This document shows, piece by piece, positions 1 through 6,952 of a DNA stretch of 16,228 bases. The translations under genes and the position numbers were made by a program. The stretch spans positions 1-16,228 of the forward strand of contig JAZDHC010000091.1 in assembly GCA_043806395.1 (NCBI GenBank). Direction: 5' to 3'. Within the stretch, counting starts at the first letter, position 1. The number at the start of each line of letters is the position of its first letter. A model generated the notes under the pieces. It was not told where the DNA came from, did no database searches, and worked only from the letters and a program-made list of their open reading frames with translations. The stretch comes from CG2-30-40-21 sp043806395 (GTDB lineage: Bacteria; UBA9089; CG2-30-40-21).

Positions 1-24
1 AGCCAATAATTAATTTTACATATG

Positions 25-112
25 CCACCAAGACACAAAGGCGCCAAGGGACACAAAAGATAAATTAACACTTTGTGTAACTTTGAGCCTTAGTGCCTTT
101 GTGGCAAATTAA
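25..112. repeat. Inverted pair of dispersed repeat units upstream of cse2
   Basis: Two imperfect copies of one short motif face each other. The left copy starts GCCACCAAGACACAAAGG near position 25. The right copy, read on the minus strand from about 112, starts GCCACAAAGGCACTAAGG. Both then continue with a similar ACACAAA stretch. This is an intergenic repeat that could form a hairpin. It fills the space where cas8e (cse1) would normally overlap or abut cse2. No coding remnant of cas8e is visible in 1-154. Confidence 0.6.
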
Positions 113-154
113 ATGTCAACTATTTTATTGGCTTGCATATAAGAAGGAGGGAAG

Positions 155-676
155 ATGTTTATGGGAAATACCGAGACATTGAAGAATAGTCGTGAGCAGG
201 CTTTTACTGAGTATGTTTTGGGACGGATGAAAAACGACAACGCATTCGGTGCTGCGTTGCGGCGAGCAGACAATCCTGACACAGAATACCAGTCATGGGA
301 ATATCTGGCCGGTTGGTGCGACATTGAAAAAGCTTGGAAACGTCGGCCATACGCGACAATAGCCTCTGCTATTGCGCGCGCCAAGCCCGCTGCGGACGGG
401 TCTCTCGGAATCGGCAAGGCAATTGCCGCATGTTATGAAGATGGGAACAAGTCGGAACCAGCCAAGTCCAAGCTTCGCCGCCTGCTTGCGTGCGATTCTA
501 CAGAAGAAGCATGTGTTATCCTGCGGCCTTTACTGAGTTTGATTTCTTCACACGGCGCGCACATAGGGTACGGGAAATTATTGACTGAACTTCTATGTTT
601 TGGAGAAAAAACAAAAGAAAAATGGGCCGTTGATTTTTATGGGAGGAGGTGGGACGATGATTGCGTCGGCGCTTAG
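155..676 (+). CDS. cse2: Type I-E Cascade small subunit Cse2 (CasB, Cas11e)
   Basis: This is a 173-residue protein of the size expected for Cse2, the helical small subunit of the type I-E Cascade complex. Cse2 stabilises the crRNA-target hybrid and the displaced strand. The N-terminal half has the family pattern of basic helices (ALRRADNPDTEYQSWEYL, residues 34-51), followed by an Ala/Arg-rich helical stretch. The start at 155 follows a strong ribosome site (AAGAAGGAGGG, 141-151); the ATG at 161 is an alternative. The 3' end overlaps cas6e by 20 nt. Identification also rests on position, since the downstream genes are unmistakable Cascade genes. No cas8e partner lies upstream in the window. 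Its base composition looks more GC-rich than the right half of the window, which would fit horizontal acquisition. Confidence 0.85.
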   Translation: MFMGNTETLKNSREQAFTEYVLGRMKNDNAFGAALRRADNPDTEYQSWEYLAGWCDIEKAWKRRPYATIASAIARAKPAADGSLGIGKAIAACYEDGNKSEPAKSKLRRLLACDSTEEACVILRPLLSLISSHGAHIGYGKLLTELLCFGEKTKEKWAVDFYGRRWDDDCVGA

Positions 677-1253
677 GTTGAATCGTGCTGATTGTAAGGC
701 ATTGGAGATCAAAGATGCATATAGTCTGCATAGGGTTGTCTATTCACTTTTTCCTCAACAAGATGACCAGCCGCGGGATTTTCTATATGCTGACAAGGGT
801 GGCGACTGGAACTGTCGTCAAATATTGATCCTCTCTGAACGAAGGACTGAAATCCCTGAGTTTGGTGAAATTGAATCCAAGAAAATACCCGAATCTTTCT
901 TGCAATGGGACAACTACGGCTTTGAGGTGATAGTGAATCCAACCCAGAGAAACGGGCTTTCCAAAAAAACGACGCCGATAAAGGGGAGGGAGAATCTACG
1001 CAACTGGTTCATTCAGAAGGCTTCTGCATGGGGTTTTGATGTCGAGCAGGATAGCCTGCAAGTCAGTAACATCGGCGTGGTCAGCTTTGACAGGGATAAA
1101 AGCATCAAACAGACCCATGGTACAGCGACATTTATTGGTAAGCTTAAGGTGATTCACAGAGAGGCATTTCTAAACAATTTCAAACACGGTATCGGCCGAG
1201 CAAAGGGGTTTGGCTTTGGATTGCTACAGATTGTGCCTATTCAAAAATACTAA
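657..1253 (+). CDS. cas6e: Type I-E CRISPR RNA endonuclease Cas6e (CasE, Cse3)
   Basis: Cas6e cleaves pre-crRNA at the base of the repeat hairpin and stays bound to the 3' handle in Cascade. The 198-residue length fits the family. His25, in the segment AYSLHRVVYSLFP, sits where E. coli Cas6e has catalytic His20. The C-terminus carries the glycine-rich RNA-binding loop GIGRAKGFGFGL (178-189), and NPTQRNG...PIKGRENLRNWF (94-118) matches the family's central motif. I chose the ATG at 657 because GGGAGGAGGTGGG (641-653) precedes it and the protein then begins in the usual short strand. An upstream in-frame TTG at 600 would add 19 unlikely residues inside cse2. The gene lies between cse2 and cas7e, not after cas5e as in E. 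coli. Confidence 0.92.
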   Translation: MIASALRLNRADCKALEIKDAYSLHRVVYSLFPQQDDQPRDFLYADKGGDWNCRQILILSERRTEIPEFGEIESKKIPESFLQWDNYGFEVIVNPTQRNGLSKKTTPIKGRENLRNWFIQKASAWGFDVEQDSLQVSNIGVVSFDRDKSIKQTHGTATFIGKLKVIHREAFLNNFKHGIGRAKGFGFGLLQIVPIQKY

Positions 1254-1280
1254 AAAATTAAAAACTCAGGAGGAATTAAC

Positions 1281-2459
1281 ATGATTCAGAACCCGTATAA
1301 AAATCTCAATGTAGAATTTCACATCTTGCAGTCCTTTCCAGTCACATGCCTAAACCGTGATGATGTGGGAGCACCTAAGACAGCAGTGGTTGGCGGAACT
1401 ACCCGTTCCAGGGTAAGCAGTCAGTGCTGGAAGCGACAGGTTCGTCTTGCGATGCGCGATTTTGGAGCAAAACTTGGAACACGAACAAAACTAATAGGAG
1501 ATCTTATTGCCAAAGCATGTAGTGAAATAGGGGCTACTGAAGAACAGGCTCAGGCATGCGGTGACAAGATAGAGCAGATATTTATCAAGAAGGCTGCGGA
1601 GAATAAAAAAACGAAAAAGGAAAAGGATGGTGATGTCCAGGAAGACAGCGGGGCTGAAGAGATGGCGACCGGCGACAAGACGGATACGCTTTTGTTTTTA
1701 AGCCCTAAAGAAGTGACCATTTTAGCAAATGCATTTAAGGATGCCGGATTTAAGCCTGACGAGGTAATTAAACAGAAGGATAAGGATGCAAAAAAACAGG
1801 CAAAAAAACAGGCAAAGGAGTTGGAAGACATAATTGGAAAAACCGAACATCACATAGATGCCCTGGATATTGCGCTTTTTGGCCGAATGGTTGCTCAGGC
1901 GGCAACAATGAATGTTGAGGCTGCTGCTTCTTTTGCCCATGCAATTTCGACTCACAAGGTGACCAATGAGGTGGAGTTCTTCACCGCGTTGGATGACGAA
2001 TCAAAAGAACCGGGTTCTGCTCACATGGGGAGCATGGAATTCAACTCCGCAACCTATTATCGTTATGTGAGCCTGAATATCGGTCAGCTGTGGCAGACAT
2101 TGAACGGACAGAATATACCAGAAGCCGTTGAATGCTTTGTAAAGGCTTTATTTGTGGCTGTGCCCAGTGCGCGACAGACAACTCAGTCAGGTGCCTCTCC
2201 ATGGGAATTTGCAAAAGTCATGGTGCGTAATGGGCAACGATTACAGATCCCTTTTGAAACAGCTGTTAAACCTCAAAATGGGGGCTTCATGGAACCAAGT
2301 AAAAAAGAGATGTGCGAGTATTTAGACAAAAAGGAAAAACTTGCTGGTTCTCTATTTGGAAAAATCGAGAGTTTTGAATTTGGTGAGGATGAAGATTTCA
2401 ATATTGACAAGCTTATTGAATCTATTAAGACCGCAATTGCGGAGGGTAGTAAAAAATGA
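1281..2459 (+). CDS. cas7e: Type I-E Cascade backbone Cas7e (CasC, Cse4)
   Basis: Cas7e polymerises along the crRNA spacer to form the Cascade backbone. The N-terminus has the signature CLNRDD (23-28), then GGTTRSRVSSQCWKR (38-52), which matches the CLNRDD...GGKRRVRISSQSLKR block of E. coli CasC. Later landmarks are DIALFGRM (196-203), the FAHAISTH region, and LGSAHLG-like SAHMGSMEF. At 392 residues it is about 30 longer than the E. coli protein. The extra length fits a highly charged insert (about 103-135, Lys/Glu/Asp-rich) and a Lys/Gln-rich stretch (about 164-180), both probably surface exposed. A ribosome site AGGAGGAATTAAC directly precedes the ATG. The stop overlaps the cas5e start as ATGA. 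Confidence 0.95.
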   Translation: MIQNPYKNLNVEFHILQSFPVTCLNRDDVGAPKTAVVGGTTRSRVSSQCWKRQVRLAMRDFGAKLGTRTKLIGDLIAKACSEIGATEEQAQACGDKIEQIFIKKAAENKKTKKEKDGDVQEDSGAEEMATGDKTDTLLFLSPKEVTILANAFKDAGFKPDEVIKQKDKDAKKQAKKQAKELEDIIGKTEHHIDALDIALFGRMVAQAATMNVEAAASFAHAISTHKVTNEVEFFTALDDESKEPGSAHMGSMEFNSATYYRYVSLNIGQLWQTLNGQNIPEAVECFVKALFVAVPSARQTTQSGASPWEFAKVMVRNGQRLQIPFETAVKPQNGGFMEPSKKEMCEYLDKKEKLAGSLFGKIESFEFGEDEDFNIDKLIESIKTAIAEGSKK

Positions 2460-3184
2460 GTACAAGTTTCTTATTACTATGGTTGGAGGCACCTTTGCAA
2501 TCATGGGGTGTGGATTCCAAGTTTGGCAGACGCGACACTCTTAACTTCCCGACAAAGTCTGGTGTAACAGGGCTTTTGCTTTGCGCGCTGGGTGCGTCCG
2601 GGGAGCAGAAAGAATTGCTGTCAAGATTGGCTCCACTTAAGCAAACGGTTGTGTCATATGCAAGGACAAAAAAATCAAAGGAAAATGTGTCGCAAAAAGT
2701 GGATAGCGAGCCGCTTTTGAGGGATTTTCATGTGGTGGGCAGCGGTTATGATGATGCTGATCTATGGGAAAAACTTTTAATTCCCAAAACAAGCGAAGGG
2801 AAAAAAGCAGAGGGCGGAGGGATAAAGTTGACCTACCGCTATTACCTTCAGGACGCAAGATTTGCGGTGGTTACGGAGGTCCCGGCAGAATTGGCTGCGT
2901 CCTTTGCTGATGCCCTGCAGAAGCCGGTTTATGATCTATATCTGGGACGCAAAAATTGCGTTCCCACGGATTTTATCTATCGGGGAACCTATGAATGTGA
3001 AGAAGCCGCGTTACAAAACGCCAATGAGATTATACTGGCAAAAGACTTTATTGAGGACTTTCGGGTTGTGGATGGTGAGCATAGCGACTGCGGTGATGCT
3101 ATGACCTTAAATGATGTTCCAGTACAGTTTGGCGAAATCAAGCGTTATCGGGATAGAAGGGTTACGGTGATTCGAAATGGATAA
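2456..3184 (+). CDS. cas5e: Type I-E Cascade subunit Cas5e (CasD)
   Basis: Cas5e caps the 5' handle of the crRNA in Cascade and contacts Cas8e. The 242-residue protein opens with the family hallmark LLLWLEAPLQSWG (6-18), then FPTKSGVTGLL, matching E. coli CasD (LAGPMQAWG...FPTRSGLLGLL). The C-terminal part has YDLYLGRKNCVPTD, where the family has its LGRk.cPp block, and ends in an RRVTVI strand. The start codon overlaps the cas7e stop (ATGA) and the end overlaps cas1 by 8 nt, so translation is probably coupled along the operon. No truncation is visible. Confidence 0.95.
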   Translation: MSTSFLLLWLEAPLQSWGVDSKFGRRDTLNFPTKSGVTGLLLCALGASGEQKELLSRLAPLKQTVVSYARTKKSKENVSQKVDSEPLLRDFHVVGSGYDDADLWEKLLIPKTSEGKKAEGGGIKLTYRYYLQDARFAVVTEVPAELAASFADALQKPVYDLYLGRKNCVPTDFIYRGTYECEEAALQNANEIILAKDFIEDFRVVDGEHSDCGDAMTLNDVPVQFGEIKRYRDRRVTVIRNG

Positions 3185-4079
3185 TGTGCCTTCTCTTGAA
3201 AATGAAAAGAATAATCGATTGCTGATTCAAATAACCCGGGCAAACTTGCCACAAGTCAAGGACAAGTACCCTTTTTTATATTTAGAACGGGGACGATTGG
3301 AGATAGATGATAGCAGCGTCAAATGGATTGATTGTGATTGCAATGTGGTTCGCCTGCCTATTGCCACGATTAACACTATTTTGCTTGGTCCTGGAACGAC
3401 TATAACCCATGAGGCTGTTAAGGTTATGGCTGCGGCAAACTGCTCGGTATGTTGGGTTGGCGAGGACTCTTTATTATTCTATGCTGTAGGGCAAAGTCCA
3501 ACAGCCGATTCTCGCAATATGCGTACGCAGATGTTATTGGCAGCTGATAATAATAAATCAGTAGAAGTAGCTCGAAGACTGTTTGCCCGCCGTTTTCCTT
3601 TGGCAGAGCTTAACGGTAAAAGCTTAAAGGAAATGATGGGTATGGAGGGTTATCGCGTTCGGCAGTTATATGAGCAAATGGCTGTTAAATACAATGTGGG
3701 TTGGAAAGGTCGTTGTTTTCAGCCGGGAAAATTTGAAATAGGCGATATTACCAATCAAGTCTTAACATCCGCAAATGCTGCACTTTACGGCATTTTGACA
3801 TCGGCTATCTACAGCATGGGGTATTCACCTCATATTGGATTTATTCATTCCGGCAGTCCCTTGCCTTTTGTTTACGACATGGCTGATCTGTACAAGGAAT
3901 GGTTATGTATTGACCTTGCTTTTTCTTTAACCTTAGAAATGGCGGGGAGATACAACAGAGCAAAGGTATCTTCGGAATTTCGCAAGAGAGTGATAGAGCT
4001 GGACTTGTTGGCAAAAATCGGGCTGGATATTCAAGAGATATTAGAAGGAGGCAAGGATGCTGGTCGTTCTCGCAAATGA
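3177..4079 (+). CDS. cas1: Type I-E spacer integrase Cas1 (locus A)
   Basis: Cas1 and Cas2 form the integrase that inserts new spacers at the leader-proximal repeat. The 300-residue protein is full length for Cas1e (about 305 in E. coli). The metal-binding residues are in place: Glu157 in GMEGYRVR, His224 in IGFIHSG, and Asp234/Asp237 in FVYDMADLYK. Their spacing equals that of E. coli E141, H208, D218 and D221. The N-terminal beta-rich domain is present (residues about 14-110). The gene overlaps cas5e by 8 nt and cas2 by 23 nt. It is clearly a different lineage from the broken second cas1 at 6026, which is closer in sequence to E. coli Cas1. It should be catalytically competent. Confidence 0.96.
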   Translation: MDNVPSLENEKNNRLLIQITRANLPQVKDKYPFLYLERGRLEIDDSSVKWIDCDCNVVRLPIATINTILLGPGTTITHEAVKVMAAANCSVCWVGEDSLLFYAVGQSPTADSRNMRTQMLLAADNNKSVEVARRLFARRFPLAELNGKSLKEMMGMEGYRVRQLYEQMAVKYNVGWKGRCFQPGKFEIGDITNQVLTSANAALYGILTSAIYSMGYSPHIGFIHSGSPLPFVYDMADLYKEWLCIDLAFSLTLEMAGRYNRAKVSSEFRKRVIELDLLAKIGLDIQEILEGGKDAGRSRK

Positions 4080-4344
4080 TATCCCTCCTGCGGTTAGAGG
4101 GAGAATGAAATTGTGGTTTGTGGAACCCCGCCCCAATGTTTTTATCTCGGGCATTAAGGATTCTGTAGCAGATAATGTTGTGGAGTATTTATATAAATAT
4201 TGTCCTGCCGAATCAGGACTAATGGTGTTTAGAAAAATCAAACAAGTGCCTGGATATAAGATTCAAGGGATAGGAGATATCAGGCGATCTATGGTTGAAA
4301 TAAATGGACTACAATTAGTGCAGGAAAAAGATGGGATTTCCTAA
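4057..4344 (+). CDS. cas2: Type I-E adaptation protein Cas2 (locus A)
   Basis: Cas2 forms the central dimer of the Cas1-Cas2 integrase and is structural in spacer capture. The 95-residue protein begins MLVVLANDIPPAVRGRMKLWFVEPRPNVFISG, matching the type I-E Cas2 opening ([25 protein letters not shown] in E. coli). A ribosome site AGAAGGAGGCAAGG precedes the ATG inside the 3' end of cas1, giving a 23-nt overlap. The first repeat of array A begins 49 nt after the stop, so this Cas1-Cas2 pair is most likely the one that built that array. The second half diverges from the E. coli-like Cas2 at 6605. Confidence 0.93.
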   Translation: MLVVLANDIPPAVRGRMKLWFVEPRPNVFISGIKDSVADNVVEYLYKYCPAESGLMVFRKIKQVPGYKIQGIGDIRRSMVEINGLQLVQEKDGIS

Positions 4345-4393
4345 AGACTGCTACATCTTGTTTATCTAAAACACCAAAGCACAATATCTTGGT
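4345..4393 (+). promoter_or_regulatory. Presumed leader of CRISPR array A
   Basis: This 49-bp AT-rich stretch lies between the cas2 stop and the first array A repeat. Its place between cas1-cas2 and the array, and the direction of the repeats, make it the presumed leader-proximal end where new spacers enter. I see no convincing IHF consensus or promoter in it. The pre-crRNA promoter may lie partly within the 3' end of cas2, or the array may be transcribed by read-through. Confidence 0.5.
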
Positions 4394-6025
4394 GTCTTCC
4401 CCGCGCGAGTGGGGGTGTTTCCCCATATGGAGTAGAGAATCAAGTGCGAGCAGCAGTCTTCCCCGCGCGAGTGGGGGTGTTTCTGGGTGGGTGCTGGTGT
4501 CTGGTGTGTTCTTCCCAGTCTTCCCCGCGCGAGTGGGGGTGTTTCTACTTTATACTATATAATATAAAGGAACAGTAAGTCTTCCCCGCGCGAGTGGGGG
4601 TGTTTCCTGGTAGTGCTACTGTAGACCATGAAGCAAGAAAGTCTTCCCCGCGCGAGTGGGGGTGTTTCTAGGTATAAGGTACGATGATAACTATGTACCG
4701 TGTCTTCCCCGCGCGAGTGGGGGTGTTTCTGGATATGACCGTGATGGATATGACCGTGATGGAGTCTTCCCCGCGCGAGTGGGGGTGTTTCTCATTGTTT
4801 ATCATCTTGTTCGCTTGGTACAGCGTCTTCCCCGCGCGAGTGGGGGTGTTTCTGCAAGCATTTGAAAATGGTGGATTGAGTGGGCGTCTTCCCCGCGCGA
4901 GTGGGGGTGTTTCTTTATCTGCCAATGCCATCCCCACTCCTGGAATGTCTTCCCCGCGCGAGTGGGGGTGTTTCCGAGGATGTGTTGCCTATCCCGATAC
5001 TCATGTTTGGTCTTCCCCGCGCGAGTGGGGGTGTTTCTCCTATAAGTGATGAAGTTGATACTTCTGTTCTGTCTTCCCCGCGCGAGTGGGGGTGTTTCTT
5101 GCCTCATCCTTGTCGTAATGCTTATATGCAGAGTCTTCCCCGCGCGAGTGGGGGTGTTTCCTTGTTATCCTGTCGTGGCAGAGCAAGAGAAGGAGTCTTC
5201 CCCGCGCGAGTGGGGGTGTTTCCACAGAAACACCGATTTGCTTGCTATCAAGGATGGTCTTCCCCGCGCGAGTGGGGGTGTTTCTTCAACGACTACACGA
5301 CAAGCTAAACCAGGGATGGTCTTCCCCGCGCGAGTGGGGGTGTTTCTTAAAATTTTCTGCATTACCCCCTCATATCTCAGGTCTTCCCCGCGCGAGTGGG
5401 GGTGTTTCCCACATTGGAGACCATGGAGTGTTGACGATAAAAGTCTTCCCCGCGCGAGTGGGGGTGTTTCTATGCTCCGTATGTTGAATTACCCAGAGAG
5501 ATAAGGTCTTCCCCGCGCGAGTGGGGGTGTTTCCAACACTTATGGTGTGCAACCAAAACAATACTCGTCTTCCCCGCGCGAGTGGGGGTGTTTCCTCTTC
5601 TTTCTCTTCAATCCCTTCCGTTTCCACGTCTTCCCCGCGCGAGTGGGGGTGTTTCTGTCTTTCGCCGTCCTACCTCGTCTGCCTCTTCTGGTCTTCCCCG
5701 CGCGAGTGGGGGTGTTTCCTCTGACCCTCGCACACAGCATTGGGTGGGCGAGGTCTTCCCCGCGCGAGTGGGGGTGTTTCCGACAAACAAAAATAAAAGC
5801 CCGTCGAAGGGATGTCTTCCCCGCGCGAGTGGGGGTGTTTCTGCCATTGTTGATTTTTTCATGCCGTTGGTTCCGTCTTCCCCGCGCGAGTGGGGGTGTT
5901 TCCAACGGAGCAGTGGATGTGCGACCGTAATAACGAGTCTTCCCCGCGCGAGTGGGGGTGTTTCGGATAATCATTGACTTGCTGTGGCAGACAGAGCGTC
6001 TTCCCCGCGCGAGTGGGGGTGTTTC
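4394..6025 (+). CRISPR. Type I-E CRISPR array A: 27 repeats, 26 spacers
   Basis: The 28-nt repeat begins GTCTTCCCCGC and ends GTGGGGGTGTTTC. By eye all 27 copies are identical, including the last. Repeat starts run 4394, 4456, 4518, 4579, 4641, 4702, 4764, 4825, 4886, 4947, 5010, 5071 and so on to 5937 and 5998. Spacers are 33 nt (11), 34 nt (12) or 35 nt (3), and I saw no duplicates. The repeat forms a stem CCCCGC/GTGGGG (one G-T wobble) closed by a GCGA loop, suitable for Cas6e. In 25 of 26 spacers the base after the repeat is C or T. The array has no degenerate terminal repeat or trailer and abuts a truncated cas1 directly. The many open frames through the array are artefacts of the repeat being open in several frames. 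Confidence 0.98.
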
Positions 6026-6624
6026 CGTTGGATGATACTGCAAGGTTGAAGGTATTTCGCAAGATGTATGCTATGAGATTTGGGGAAGAGCCTCCAGAAA
6101 GGCGCAGCGTTGAACAGTTACGAGGTATTGAAGGGGCAAGGGTGCGGAAGATGTATGAGCTTCTTGCCAAACAATACAAGGTAAACTGGAAACATCGCAA
6201 CTATGACTATACAGAATGGGAAAGTGGCGATATTCCTAATCGTTGTCTTAGTTCTGCTACCGCATGCCTTTATGGTGTTTGCGAGGCAGCTATTCTGGCG
6301 GCTGGCTATGCACCTGCGGTTGGTTTTATTCATACCGGCAAGCCTCAGTCCTTTGTCTATGATATGGCAGATATATTTAAGTTTGAGACTGTAGTGCCTG
6401 TTGCATTTCGCATTGCTGCCAAAAACCCTCAAAACCCGGAACGAGAGGTACGGCTTGCTTGTCGGGATGCCTTCCGTCAGACAAGATTACTGCATCATAT
6501 TATTCCAACAATTGAAGAGGTATTGTCAGCAGGTGGGTTGCCAATACCAGAGCCGACTGAAGAATCGATAGAACCAGCAATTCCAAACAAGGAGGGGATG
6601 GGTGATGTTGGTCATCGTGGTTGA
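6026..6624 (+). pseudogene. cas1: 5'-truncated E. coli-like cas1 of locus B, fused to array A
   Basis: This encodes the last two-thirds of a second Cas1e. The frame enters from the array repeat and matches Cas1 from LDDTARLKVFRKMYAMRFG onward (E. coli LDEDLRLKVVRKMFELRFG, about residue 107). It keeps the catalytic residues in RGIEGARVR, GFIHTG and FVYDMADIFK, and the EVRLACRDAFRQ helix and DVGHRG tail. About 105 N-terminal residues, the whole beta domain, are missing. Cas1 similarity runs right to the 3' edge of repeat 27, so no spacer separates them. The only upstream in-frame start is a TTG at 5974 inside spacer 26 with no ribosome site. I call it non-functional. The 3' end overlaps the next cas2, as in E. 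coli. Confidence 0.92.
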
Positions 6625-6949
6625 AAATGTCCCGCCACGGCTAAGTGGTCGATTGGCAATATGGTTATTAGAGATACGAGCTGGTGTCTATGTCGGTGAT
6701 GTTGGAAGACGAGTCCGTGAAATGCTTTGGAACCAAATTGAAAAAGGAATTGAAGATGGCAATGCAATAATGGCTTGGAGTACTAATACTGAATCAGGTT
6801 TTGATTTTATGACACTGGGTAAAAACCGTCGGATACCTAAAGAGATGGATGGGGTAAAACTTATCTCCTTTTTGCATGAGGAAGGGACTTTAGAAGATGT
6901 AGATGTTTATTGTCCAGTAGTTTCAAGTGAGTTCAATAAGGAAGGATAA
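6605..6949 (+). CDS. cas2: Type I-E adaptation protein Cas2, E. coli-like (locus B)
   Basis: The 114-residue protein starts [40 protein letters not shown], nearly the E. coli Cas2 sequence, and continues with [26 protein letters not shown] and LISFL. E. coli Cas2 ends at about this point (94 residues). Here about 20 more residues follow, rich in Glu, Asp and Val ([20 protein letters not shown]). I chose the ATG at 6605 because AGGAGGGG (6590-6597) is 7 nt upstream; a GTG at 6602 is also possible. It overlaps the truncated cas1 and is followed 3 bp after its stop by the ATG of the exonuclease gene. It looks intact, but its own Cas1 partner is broken. Confidence 0.93.
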   Translation: [114 protein letters not shown]

Positions 6950-6952
6950 CCT

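Noticed and set aside
4656..6043. Long open frames on both strands through array A, encoding repeated VFPARVGVF- or ETPPLARGR-like peptides
   Set aside because: The 28-nt repeat has no stop codon in several frames, so these are by-products of the CRISPR repeats. They have no ribosome sites or protein-like composition.
5974..6624. A functional Cas1 starting at the TTG inside spacer 26
   Set aside because: The start lies in a spacer, has no ribosome site, and would give a Cas1 without its N-terminal domain carrying a translated repeat instead.
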